This document shows, in pieces, positions 1 through 6,463 of a DNA stretch of 13,815 bases. Numbering within the stretch: the stretch's first letter is position 1; every line of letters begins with the position of its first letter. Under the pieces are notes generated by a model that ran no database searches, was not told the DNA's origin, and saw only the letters and a program-made list of their open reading frames with translations. A program made the position numbers and the translations under genes. The stretch comes from Gammaproteobacteria bacterium (GTDB lineage: Bacteria > Pseudomonadota > Gammaproteobacteria > Enterobacterales > Kangiellaceae). Location: positions 1 through 13,815 of the forward strand of contig JABXIW010000150.1 of the NCBI GenBank assembly GCA_013372875.1, written 5' to 3'.

Positions 1-1
1 A

Positions 2-868
2 AATGTTTTCGCAGGCTTGCTTTTATTATACAAAGAAAAACTATGTAGAATGTCGCCAGAAGACAATCCGGAGATCCTTATTAAGCAATATATCAGACCT
101 GTGACGGATGATGCTGGCAGAATTACATTTAAAGGTAAGGGTCAGAAGACTGTTGATGTGCAGTCCATCAAAGAGAGGTTCAAAAGCTTGGATATAGTTG
201 TTAATTGGTCTCGGTTTGATGAAATGAACAGTTTGAGAAATGAACTTGAACATTACTACTCCTCAGCGTCTCCTGGAACGGTGAAGGAAATAATATCAAA
301 TTCTTTTATTTTGATTAGAGACTTTTTGACTGAGCATCTCAATCTAGACCCTCAAGACCTTTTGGGAAATGAAGCATGGGCAGTTTTGCTGGAGATCAAC
401 GAAATCTATACATCAGAAGCATTAAAGTGCAGTGAATCTTTAGAGAATATTGATTGGGAATTCAATACTGTTAAGGATTCTCTCAAACATCTACGATGCA
501 ATAAATGTCACTCGTCGCTGGTTAATGCACCTAGTGAAGGTGATGAATATCCAAATATAAGTTTAAATTGCAAATCATGTAACCACGAATTCTTGTTTAC
601 AGAAGTTGTAGAGCAGTGTATTGATGAACTGTTGGCTGGTAAGGCTCACGTGGCAATTAAAGACGGTGGAGAGTCACCCTATGACGAGTGTCCCGAATGC
701 CGCCAGAATACATATATTCATGCAGAAGAGATATGCGTGGCTTGTGAATATACTCTTGAATATACACACTGTAATCTATGCGAGGTACCTTTGGGAATAG
801 ATGAGCAATTTAATGAGGGATATTGTGGTTACTGTGAATATAAGCTCGGTAAGGTGATGGCTGAATAA
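2..868 (+). CDS. HEPN-like protein with three C-terminal zinc ribbons (5' end missing)
   Basis: The reading frame is open to the first base of the window, so the gene very probably starts upstream. The first possible internal starts (TTG at 17, ATG at 50) have no good ribosome-binding site and would cut into a helix typical of the family. The N-terminal half is helical and contains Arg-Asn-Glu-Leu-Glu-His (bases 236-253), the R-x4-H signature of HEPN domains, many of which are metal-independent RNases in toxin-antitoxin and defence systems. The C-terminal half has six CxxC pairs between bases 497 and 835 (CNKC, CKSC, CPEC, CVAC, CNLC, CGYC), enough for three zinc ribbons or knuckles that could bind nucleic acid. 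It ends 12 bases before the next gene on the same strand, so the two are probably co-transcribed. The HEPN call rests on the motif and helical context; RNase activity is inferred. Confidence 0.6.
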   Translation, partial: NVFAGLLLLYKEKLCRMSPEDNPEILIKQYIRPVTDDAGRITFKGKGQKTVDVQSIKERFKSLDIVVNWSRFDEMNSLRNELEHYYSSASPGTVKEIISNSFILIRDFLTEHLNLDPQDLLGNEAWAVLLEINEIYTSEALKCSESLENIDWEFNTVKDSLKHLRCNKCHSSLVNAPSEGDEYPNISLNCKSCNHEFLFTEVVEQCIDELLAGKAHVAIKDGGESPYDECPECRQNTYIHAEEICVACEYTLEYTHCNLCEVPLGIDEQFNEGYCGYCEYKLGKVMAE

Positions 869-880
869 GTATACTTTTTA

Positions 881-1597
881 ATGAATAGAATGGACACATA
901 TGAACAGCTAACACGCAAGTTAGAGTTACTTTTTAAGCAATATAGTATATCCAATTATACTTGGGATATTCCTGACAACTGTCCTATCAATATTCCTCAT
1001 GAAATTAAAAAAAGCTATGAAAGATGTATTTTTTTAAAGCAGAATCTTTATAAAGCTTTTTCTAATGATGGTTGTCTCTCAACGGAGTACTGGATTATTA
1101 GAGAATGGGGGAAAATTAGATCCTTTAAGAAAAACCCTGATAACGATAAAAGAATAAATGATTTTAAGAGTCAATTATTCAGCGGAAAGTTAACAAGAAA
1201 GAATTTTGATTCAATTTCTTCCCTATCCAAAATAGCATCATTTTCTTATCCTGATGATTATGTGATTTATGATTCTCGAGCAATTTACTCGTTAAATTGG
1301 TTATTGTTTAAATATTCGAAATCTAAAAAGTTATTTCCGCAGCCTAAAAGCCGAAGCCCTGTGCTTAATAGGTATGATCTTAATACTGTATTTGAATTAA
1401 GTAATAAAGAAGTCACATACTACTCTTACAAAGAAGCGTTTCACAAATATTGCAAGTTAATCAAACAGCTTTCTATTAACCAAGAAGAGCCATACATTCT
1501 TGAGATGCTTTTATTCTCAATTGCTCCAGACTGGGTTCCAGAAGATTTAAAAAACTCTGTTTCATTAACGCTGAAGTGCATTGATAATCAAATATAA
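881..1597 (+). CDS. Uncharacterised helical protein with Tyr-Asp-Ser-Arg motif, possibly DNA-glycosylase-like fold
   Basis: This is a 238-aa soluble protein with no signal peptide or membrane segment. ATG at 881 is the first in-frame start; a second ATG lies at 890, and neither has a clear Shine-Dalgarno, so translation may be coupled to the gene ending 12 bases upstream. The most distinctive stretch is around residues 113-141, where Ser-Lys-Ile-Ala-Ser-Phe is followed by Pro-Asp-Asp-Tyr and then Ile-Tyr-Asp-Ser-Arg and Leu-Asn-Trp. A similar lysine, then aspartate-Ser/Gly-Arg arrangement occurs in a group of island-borne proteins with an OGG/HhH-GPD-like helical fold, but I cannot confirm membership. 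The last 40 residues are helical and hydrophobic. Pairing with the HEPN gene suggests a joint role, perhaps partner or immunity protein. Function unknown. Confidence 0.55.
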   Translation: MNRMDTYEQLTRKLELLFKQYSISNYTWDIPDNCPINIPHEIKKSYERCIFLKQNLYKAFSNDGCLSTEYWIIREWGKIRSFKKNPDNDKRINDFKSQLFSGKLTRKNFDSISSLSKIASFSYPDDYVIYDSRAIYSLNWLLFKYSKSKKLFPQPKSRSPVLNRYDLNTVFELSNKEVTYYSYKEAFHKYCKLIKQLSINQEEPYILEMLLFSIAPDWVPEDLKNSVSLTLKCIDNQI

Positions 1598-1631
1598 ATT
1601 CTAGTTTTTATAACTATAAATGAGATATAAA

Positions 1632-1654
1632 TAAGGGAGTAATAATCTCCCTTA
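1632..1654 (-). terminator. Rho-independent terminator of the WYL regulator gene
   Basis: An 8-bp perfect stem (TAAGGGAG / CTCCCTTA) with a 7-base loop starts four bases beyond the WYL gene stop codon. Read on the minus strand it is followed by a T-rich run (TTTATAT), so it most likely terminates the WYL transcript. It lies in the convergent gap with the 238-aa gene and may also slow plus-strand transcription, although no T-run follows in that direction. Confidence 0.75.
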
Positions 1655-1657
1655 ACT

Positions 1658-2545
1658 TCACATGGTTAATTTTTCAATAGAAAACTGTAAATCATAAAGA
1701 AGGGATTGCTTCAGTTCGATGGGTGACAATATTTCAATATCAGGAAGCCAGTATTTTAAAATCGGAATTATCTGTTTTGGATTAGTAATGCTGGATGTTA
1801 CCAATAATGTGCCATCATCTAGTATTTTCAATAATTGTTGGTCCGGCAAGATTGAGGTATCAGAAAAATGATTAGCAATTGCAGAGTCAATCTTTAGCAC
1901 TACCTCAGTCGGATAGTCAGTTAATGATAGTTGGCTGCTATCAGTAATTTGACTATCAACTTCTTTTAATCTGACAAAGCTTTTGTCTAATCGAGCTACT
2001 TGGCTTAATTTCGCTACCTTAAATAGCTTTAGCTGTTCATTGTGTAATGCAGCTAAATACCACCATCCTCTATCATTTACTAGTCGGTAAGGACATACCT
2101 TGGAATAAGACTTGCCTTTGTACGAAAAGCTAACCATTTGATTGTCTTGTACTGCTAGAGTCAGTAGCTTAAAAGCTTCTTCATAGCTAGTAATGTCTTC
2201 AATCTTAATATTGCTAAATAAGAATGGTGGTGTGTTCTTAGTATTTAATCTTGAAAAGGATAGAGCATCAAATGATGGAAATATCTTAGATAAGCCAAGC
2301 ATATCAAGAATGGGCTTAATATCGGTCTTACCTTGTCTGCCAAGGTAAGTTGGATCTAGAAAGTAAGTAGAGCCTTCTCGCTCAATAGGCAAGTAAGCCA
2401 AGCGCTCGTTAAAGTCACGCTGCAAAGTCCGCTCAGTGACATTGAACTCTCTAGCCAAAACAGATAGGTTCAAACTCTCACCCGTATTCAGCCGGGTTAA
2501 AATAATGCCTAATCGTTTAGCTAAAGTATCATGCTCCATCCACAC
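1658..2545 (-). CDS. WYL-domain transcriptional regulator (winged HTH-WYL-WCX)
   Basis: This 295-aa protein has the layout of one-component WYL regulators. Residues 5-65 form a winged helix-turn-helix (Leu-Ala-Arg-Glu-Phe, then Thr-Glu-Arg-Thr-Leu-Gln-Arg-Asp). Residues 125-195 form the WYL domain, with Cys-Pro-Tyr-Arg at 151-154 and Trp-Trp-Tyr-Leu at 161-164. A C-terminal WCX-like extension covers 212-293. The length matches family members such as BrxR and CapW, which repress phage-defence operons and bind inverted repeats, and which are thought to sense nucleic acid or nucleotide ligands through the WYL pocket. The track start is GTG at 2545; ATG at 2539 is an alternative, and a GAGGAG lies rather far (13 bases) upstream of GTG. 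It is divergent from the secreted-protein gene across an inverted-repeat-rich region, its most likely operator. Which genes it controls is inferred. Confidence 0.88.
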   Translation of the reverse strand: MWMEHDTLAKRLGIILTRLNTGESLNLSVLAREFNVTERTLQRDFNERLAYLPIEREGSTYFLDPTYLGRQGKTDIKPILDMLGLSKIFPSFDALSFSRLNTKNTPPFLFSNIKIEDITSYEEAFKLLTLAVQDNQMVSFSYKGKSYSKVCPYRLVNDRGWWYLAALHNEQLKLFKVAKLSQVARLDKSFVRLKEVDSQITDSSQLSLTDYPTEVVLKIDSAIANHFSDTSILPDQQLLKILDDGTLLVTSSITNPKQIIPILKYWLPDIEILSPIELKQSLLYDLQFSIEKLTM

Positions 2546-2676
2546 TATATTACGGATGCTCCTCGAAAGGTTGTGACGAGTAGAAATAATTATTTCTTGT
2601 TACGACTTCACCACGCTAACCCTTTTGTCATAAGCACTAAATAAATAGTCAAAATCGAGTCTAATTAAAAACATTA

Positions 2677-2691
2677 TTGTGTGCGACACAA
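2677..2691. promoter_or_regulatory. Inverted repeat TTGTGT-GCG-ACACAA, candidate operator
   Basis: A perfect 6-bp inverted repeat with a 3-base centre lies 131 bases upstream of the WYL start and 128 bases upstream of the secreted-protein gene. Its size fits the site of a dimeric regulator. Binding by the WYL protein is a guess from position. Confidence 0.35.
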
Positions 2692-2792
2692 CCTGTCGGG
2701 CGCGGTTGATATGATTTATCAACAAAATCCCTATATCTATATCAATTAAGTTCGATAGCTTTCTTATGGAGTGATAATTAGGGATTGTCGCA
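2682..2792. repeat. Nested long-range inverted repeats in the divergent control region
   Basis: AATCCCTA (2726-2733) is the exact reverse complement of TAGGGATT (2779-2786). Just outside this pair, TGCGACA (2682-2688) is the reverse complement of TGTCGCA (2786-2792), overlapping the inner pair by one base. A short competing hairpin is CGACA (2684-2688) with TGTCG (2694-2698). If transcribed from upstream, this could form alternative leader structures ahead of the gene at 2820. A -10-like GATAAT sits at 2773-2778, but no convincing -35 was found. Confidence 0.4.
2705..2723. promoter_or_regulatory. Inverted repeat GTTGATA-N5-TATCAAC, candidate operator
   Basis: Perfect 7-bp arms are separated by 5 bases, so the arm centres are about one helical turn apart, as expected for a dimeric repressor site. 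It lies in the divergent gap between the WYL regulator and the secreted-protein gene. Of the repeats in this gap it is the one that looks most like a protein-binding site. Confidence 0.45.
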
Positions 2793-2819
2793 TTCAAAAA
2801 CAAAATATGGAGAATCAAA

Positions 2820-3347
2820 ATGAAACGATACTTAGCGCTTGCACTTGGGGTAATGGCAGTCCTATCAACACCAGTTCATGCGGTTGATGGTTACAAAGAT
2901 TTAAAGTTTGGAATGTCTCTAAAAGAGGTTAAAGAAAGTGGCTATTGTGACTTTATTCAGGAAGATTCAGGGCAGAAGGGTGTTGATTTCCTCGGTTGTG
3001 CAAACTTGAAATTTTCTGGTGACGAAGTGCCCGCTGTAGCATTTTTCATCAATGACAAACTCCTTAGATTTGGTCTTGAACCATCAATAGATGAAGTCAT
3101 GGGGTTAATGAATGCATTAGCGAACAAATACGGAGGCGTTTCATCGCAATCTGACGAACAAGAATTTAACGCTGTTGATCAATACCCGAATAGAGAGGCG
3201 TATATAGCTTTTGATAATGACACAGTGGTATTAAAAATTGCGTCGGATGAATACGGTAATCAAGGTGCATTGCTCATGTACACTTCTCCCGAGTACGACA
3301 TTCAGTTACTAAAAAACCAAGAAAAAGCTTTTAGCGACGACTTGTAG
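2820..3347 (+). CDS. Small secreted (periplasmic) protein of unknown function
   Basis: The 175-aa product starts with a classical signal peptide: a basic MKR, a hydrophobic core at residues 4-17, and a Val-His-Ala cleavage site at 19-21. The mature chain of about 154 residues begins with a Tyr-Lys-Asp-Leu-Lys-Phe-Gly-Met-Ser-Leu motif. I recognise this as a recurring opening of small exported proteins of unknown role, in which it precedes a helix. Two cysteines (43 and 60) could form a disulfide. The ATG at 2820 has GGAGA seven bases upstream. The next gene follows after 10 bases with its ribosome site overlapping this stop codon, so the two are an operon with the membrane protein and perhaps integrase 1. 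No enzymatic motif is visible. Confidence 0.75.
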   Translation: MKRYLALALGVMAVLSTPVHAVDGYKDLKFGMSLKEVKESGYCDFIQEDSGQKGVDFLGCANLKFSGDEVPAVAFFINDKLLRFGLEPSIDEVMGLMNALANKYGGVSSQSDEQEFNAVDQYPNREAYIAFDNDTVVLKIASDEYGNQGALLMYTSPEYDIQLLKNQEKAFSDDL

Positions 3348-3357
3348 GAAATCTCCG

Positions 3358-3954
3358 ATGAAGAAAGCAGTTGATTTCTTAACCAATGAGTCTGAATTAG
3401 CTCCTAACTATGTAAGACTATTGTCCTTGATATTCTTATTGATTTGCGGCTCATTAGCATTCTTTGAATATACCGCGATTAAAAATTGGTGGCCTGATAC
3501 CAGTGTCGTCTTTAAGCCTAGATTAATCTCAACAATGATAGCCATATTCGTGATAGCTCCCTTGTACATGCGAGGAATATTAAAGTGGTCTATCTCTGTC
3601 TATGGCATTATTTCTCTACTACTGATCCTATTAGTGTTTTCTTCATTCGTAGAATTAGCGTTAGGAGGAAATAGAGCAAGTAATATCATCTACGCCTTAA
3701 TAGGAGCATCTTTAATTTTGTCATGGTTAGGGATGTCTGCTGTTGCTGGGTTTGGTTGGATATTTACTTTCGCGGCAGGGATAACGGCTTTAATAGTGAA
3801 TAATATCGCAATGGGCTTTTATGGCTTCATTTACGTGGCTACAGGCTTTTTAGGTTTGATACTTCATTCAGATTTAACCCCCGCAAGCTTAATACAAGGC
3901 TTTAAAGAAGAGTTCATCAAAAGCAACATACAACTACCTAACGTGACTGACTAA
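3358..3954 (+). CDS. Polytopic inner-membrane protein of unknown function
   Basis: The 198-aa protein is dominated by hydrophobic segments, about six by eye: residues 20-40, 56-72, 77-101, 109-128, 131-148 and 152-170. There is a short charged N-terminus and a soluble tail of about 28 residues. There is no signal-peptide cleavage site and no transporter signature I recognise. AGGAAA at the upstream stop codon provides the ribosome site, indicating tight coupling to the secreted protein. The two may act together at the envelope, for instance as an immunity or exclusion pair of the mobile element, but that is speculation. Integrase 1 begins 60 bases downstream behind a hairpin. Confidence 0.75.
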   Translation: MKKAVDFLTNESELAPNYVRLLSLIFLLICGSLAFFEYTAIKNWWPDTSVVFKPRLISTMIAIFVIAPLYMRGILKWSISVYGIISLLLILLVFSSFVELALGGNRASNIIYALIGASLILSWLGMSAVAGFGWIFTFAAGITALIVNNIAMGFYGFIYVATGFLGLILHSDLTPASLIQGFKEEFIKSNIQLPNVTD

Positions 3955-3974
3955 AACAGTTGTTTAACTATATA

Positions 3975-4008
3975 TCCTATAGGTGATTATTCTCAATCAC
4001 TTATAGGA
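3975..4008 (+). promoter_or_regulatory. 14-bp hairpin that buries the integrase 1 ribosome-binding site
   Basis: TCCTATAGGTGATT (3975-3988) pairs with AATCACTTATAGGA (3995-4008) around a 6-base loop. The single non-Watson-Crick position is a G-U pair in RNA. The 3' arm contains AGGA, the core of the AGGAG that serves the ATG at 4015, so the folded RNA would hide the start signal. The same DNA could instead be an operator or a recombinase-binding repeat. Confidence 0.6.
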
Positions 4009-4014
4009 GCTTTC

Positions 4015-5205
4015 ATGCAAAAGAAATTTCATTTTACCAATGCAAAGCTAAAATCCATTCCTCCACACGATAAGAATTCCCCATCTACAGAGCTAGAATT
4101 AACAGACGATAGTGATGTTGTTGGTCTTAAGGTCTTGGTCGGCAAGTCGGGCAATAAGCGATTCCTACTGCGCTATACCTTTCAAGGTCGAAAGCGCTCA
4201 ATAGCGATTGGGCGGTTTGGTGATATTGATGTGACCACAGCTAGGAAGGTCGCTAAGAAATACAAAGGGCTTTTAGCTGAAGGAATTGATCCCAAGGAAG
4301 AGCGAGATAGCTATAAAGGCAAACCTACCATTTCAGAATTCTTCTGGAATACTTACTTTCCCGTTATCCAATCTCGTAAACGGTCGTGGGACAAAGACTT
4401 ACAAAGATTTAAGAAGTTTATTGAACCGCGATTAGGTAATATCCGATACGAAGAGTTGAAGCCCATCGACGTATTAAACCTACAACAATACATCTCCAAT
4501 CCCGATAGTATGAACCGACAATACGCCCCTAGTACTATCAACAGGGTTATAGCGCTGCTTAAAACCATGACTAAGTATGCTATGAGCCTAAGTATTGTCG
4601 ATTCGAATGTCGCTGCGCCAATCAGCTTGTTAAAAGAAAATAATATCAGAGAGCGTTTCCTCGATATTGAAGAGTCTAAGCGAGTGATACAAGCTGCCTT
4701 GTCATTCCATAACCCCTATATTGGAAGCGCAATAGCAATCTTGTATATCTGCGGTAATCGACGTGGTGAAATCTTTGGTTTGAAGTGGAAGAACTTGAAC
4801 ACTGAGCAGAAAACAATTTTTGTTGAAACCAGTAAATCAGGTGAGCCATTTACCATATACTTGTCAGAGATGGCTTACAAGATCATCAGCCGATTAGAGC
4901 CTGTTGCTGGTAATCCTTATATCTTTGTCGGTAAGAAAGAAGGTAAGCCTCTTAATGATGTTCGCTTTGCCTATAGACAAATATTAGAAGCAGCAGGGAT
5001 AGATAATATTGATGAGGTTTGCTTGCATACGGCGCGTCACTCAGTTGCTTCTAACTTAATTGCTAGTGGCTATTCTCAGATCCATGTAAAGCAGCAATTA
5101 GCCCATAAGTCGATTAATTCTAGTGAGCGGTACATTAAGTACTCTCCAGATAGTGCTAGAAAAATTAGCCAAGGATATAGCGATATATTGTCTGACTCTG
5201 AATAA
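4015..5205 (+). CDS. Tyrosine recombinase (phage-type integrase 1)
   Basis: This 396-aa site-specific recombinase has the prophage/genomic-island integrase layout. An N-terminal arm-binding domain of the DUF4102 type covers about 1-95, with Leu-Arg-Tyr-Thr-Phe, Ile-Gly-Arg-Phe and Thr-Thr-Ala-Arg. A SAM-like core-binding domain covers about 105-200 and the catalytic domain 215-390. The catalytic set is visible: Arg249 (Gly-Asn-Arg-Arg-Gly-Glu), Lys274 (Ser-Lys-Ser-Gly), His338 and Arg341 (H-T-A-R), His364 (Leu-Ala-His) and nucleophile Tyr373. It should therefore be active in integration and excision by Holliday-junction recombination. The ribosome site AGGAG is within a hairpin. The gene sits at the end of a plus-strand group closed by a terminator. 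It is distant in sequence from integrase 2 in this window. Confidence 0.95.
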   Translation: MQKKFHFTNAKLKSIPPHDKNSPSTELELTDDSDVVGLKVLVGKSGNKRFLLRYTFQGRKRSIAIGRFGDIDVTTARKVAKKYKGLLAEGIDPKEERDSYKGKPTISEFFWNTYFPVIQSRKRSWDKDLQRFKKFIEPRLGNIRYEELKPIDVLNLQQYISNPDSMNRQYAPSTINRVIALLKTMTKYAMSLSIVDSNVAAPISLLKENNIRERFLDIEESKRVIQAALSFHNPYIGSAIAILYICGNRRGEIFGLKWKNLNTEQKTIFVETSKSGEPFTIYLSEMAYKIISRLEPVAGNPYIFVGKKEGKPLNDVRFAYRQILEAAGIDNIDEVCLHTARHSVASNLIASGYSQIHVKQQLAHKSINSSERYIKYSPDSARKISQGYSDILSDSE

Positions 5206-5231
5206 CTTTTCTTAAATTTCAACTTAACCCT

Positions 5232-5270
5232 AAAGCCAGCTCTTGTTATTCAAGTGCTGGCTTTTTATTT
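5232..5270 (+). terminator. Rho-independent terminator after integrase 1
   Basis: AAAGCCAGC (5232-5240) pairs with GCTGGCTTT (5256-5264), with an extra inner CTTG/CAAG stem and a TTATT loop, followed by a T-run through 5266. It starts 27 bases after the integrase stop codon. Because it overlaps any start before 5271, it also shows that the next gene must start at 5285. Confidence 0.88.
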
Positions 5271-5284
5271 CCAGGAAGAAAACC

Positions 5285-5659
5285 ATGCACATAGAACACC
5301 AGTGGCCTGATTTTCAGAGCCTACCAATGAGTATCGTTTCTCAGGATTCCTTGAGAAATTATCTGATAGAACCATTTGGTGATGAAGTTTTCGCTAAGTC
5401 ATTTTGGCGACTATATCCCTGTACTCTAATCATCATAGAGGCAAGTGATACCAAAGAAACTTTGGAGCAGCTTGATACTGAAACCCTTAATCAATTCTAT
5501 TTCGCTACCCAATATCCAGAATATACCGAAGCTTTGTGCAGTGAATTTACTGTAAAGCTTTCAATAATTAATGACGAGGGTGCTGGAATATACCTTGTCA
5601 TCAATAATCGTTCAGAGCTTCTGACTTTTGATAGACCGGACTCGAACCGGAAAAGTTAG
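5285..5659 (+). CDS. Small acidic protein of unknown function (124 aa)
   Basis: The ATG at 5285 is preceded by AGGAAG at a 6-base distance. The longer frame from 5243 would start inside the terminator loop and is rejected. The product is a compact, acidic, cytoplasmic-looking protein with alternating strand-like and helical stretches, no signal peptide, no membrane segment and no motif I recognise. Its last codons run through a sequence that looks like a tRNA T-arm on the minus strand (bases 5636-5650), so its C-terminus may have been shaped by an old junction. It is followed after 60 bases by another small gene on the same strand, and both lie in the interval between integrase 1 and the stem-loop cluster. 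Confidence 0.65.
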   Translation: MHIEHQWPDFQSLPMSIVSQDSLRNYLIEPFGDEVFAKSFWRLYPCTLIIIEASDTKETLEQLDTETLNQFYFATQYPEYTEALCSEFTVKLSIINDEGAGIYLVINNRSELLTFDRPDSNRKS

Positions 5660-5719
5660 AAGAGCCCAATAACCATTTATATCTTTTAAAAATCTTATTT
5701 TAACTCAAGAGGTAATGCT

Positions 5720-6190
5720 ATGGCTGCTGTAAAAAGTAGTAATTCAAAAAAGTCTCAACAATCATTGAACGCTGGCGCGAAGGAAGAAAGCGCTAAAGAC
5801 TTAATGATAGTTTTCAAATCTAAAGCTCCAAAGATGAGTCCTAAATCAAAAGGCTTTATCCAATACCAACTGGTAAAGGACAAAAAGGATCGATTATTTA
5901 TTCAGCTACTCAGTAATACCAGTGGTGGAATATTCAGTAAAGAGTTAATTAATTTAACGTTAATTACTACTGCTCTGAAAAAACTACCTGCGAATAGACC
6001 TTTTAAATCTTCAAGTCTTAAAGAAGTATTTACTGGGAAGGGCGCAAAGAGTGCTAATAATCCATCCTTTCTTGCGGCAGTATTGCGCTCTAAGAATTTA
6101 GGACTAATTGTTCCTGATGCTAAGAGTCAATTTCTATCGCAACTTAGTCCAGACTTTGACGATAAGTTAAAACAGTTAATGAAGAATTAA
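5720..6190 (+). CDS. Small basic protein of unknown function (156 aa)
   Basis: The ATG at 5720 has AGAGG about 8 bases upstream. The first 25 residues are Ser/Lys/Asn-rich and look disordered. The rest is a lysine-rich, probably globular domain with a Tyr-Gln-Leu-Val-Lys-Asp-Lys-Lys-Asp-Arg hairpin-like segment and a helix-rich second half, including Phe-Lys-Ser-Ser-Ser-Leu-Lys-Glu-Val-Phe. The high positive charge would suit nucleic-acid binding, but no named domain is visible. The stop codon lies inside a 14-bp palindrome, and the gene is immediately followed by the long stem-loop region, so a link between this protein and those structures is worth considering. Confidence 0.65.
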   Translation: MAAVKSSNSKKSQQSLNAGAKEESAKDLMIVFKSKAPKMSPKSKGFIQYQLVKDKKDRLFIQLLSNTSGGIFSKELINLTLITTALKKLPANRPFKSSSLKEVFTGKGAKSANNPSFLAAVLRSKNLGLIVPDAKSQFLSQLSPDFDDKLKQLMKN

Positions 6191-6195
6191 TTCTT
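6182..6195. repeat. 14-bp perfect palindrome over the stop codon of the 156-aa gene
   Basis: AAGAATTAATTCTT is fully self-complementary and includes the TAA stop. It has no spacer, so it is unlikely to form a classical terminator; it could be a protein site or chance in AT-rich DNA. Confidence 0.35.
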
Positions 6196-6212
6196 TCTTA
6201 TCGAATTAGACA

Positions 6213-6279
6213 GGATCTTGTACAACACCACGCTTCGCTCTTCATACGAAGAGCGTTTCGCGCGGTGTCACCAAGATCC
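6213..6279 (+). ncRNA. Stem-loop 1: three-tier hairpin
   Basis: The outer stem is GGATCTTG (6213-6220) with CAAGATCC (6272-6279). The middle stem is ACACC-A-CGC (6225-6233) with GCG-C-GGTGT (6260-6268), with one mismatch. The apical stem is CGCTCTTC (6236-6243) with GAAGAGCG (6248-6255) and a 4-base loop. In all, 24 of 25 stem positions pair. No T-run follows, so it does not read as a terminator. Confidence 0.6.
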
Positions 6280-6302
6280 CACTCAAGTGTTTTTAGTATG
6301 CA

Positions 6303-6375
6303 AACACAGCTTTTAAACAAGTAAAACACGACTTCAGACTTAACAGCCTGAAGTCGTGCTTCAAAAGACTGTGTT
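6303..6375 (+). ncRNA. Stem-loop 2: two-tier hairpin
   Basis: The outer stem AACACAGCTTTT (6303-6314) pairs with AAAAG, a bulged A, then CTGTGTT (6363-6375). The inner stem CACGACTTCAG (6327-6337) pairs perfectly with CTGAAGTCGTG (6348-6358) around a 10-base loop. An asymmetric internal loop of 12 and 4 bases separates them. Such a bulged and tiered stem is more typical of a folded RNA or single-stranded DNA than of a transcription terminator. Confidence 0.6.
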
Positions 6376-6392
6376 ATGGACAGGAAGAGGTT

Positions 6393-6463
6393 GCAAGTTA
6401 AGTTTGAAATTTGCTTCCGGTCGCTTCGACAACTCGTATTGTAAGGCTCTATGAGTCGTCGAA
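6393..6463 (+). ncRNA. Stem-loops 3a and 3b
   Basis: A small hairpin, GCAAGTT (6393-6399) with AATTTGC (6408-6414), has one G-U pair. It is followed by TTCGACAACTC (6425-6435) pairing with GAGTCGTCGAA (6453-6463), 10 of 11 positions, around a 17-base loop. Confidence 0.45.

Noticed and set aside
2600..2818. Minus-strand 72-codon frame in the WYL control region
   Set aside because: It covers the inverted repeats, has no ribosome site and no protein-like pattern.
5243..5284. Longer N-terminus for the 124-aa protein starting at 5243
   Set aside because: It begins in the loop of the integrase 1 terminator, and the ATG at 5285 has a proper ribosome site.
6376..6444. A 22-codon plus-strand frame starting at ATG 6376 within the stem-loop cluster
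   Set aside because: It has no ribosome-binding site and crosses the arms of two stems; structure explains this stretch better than coding.
6182..6463. Retron-type RNA or integron attC sites as an explanation of the stem-loops
   Set aside because: No reverse transcriptase or integron integrase is present in the window, and the conserved attC core ends (GTTRRRY / RYYYAAC pairing) were not found at the stem bases.
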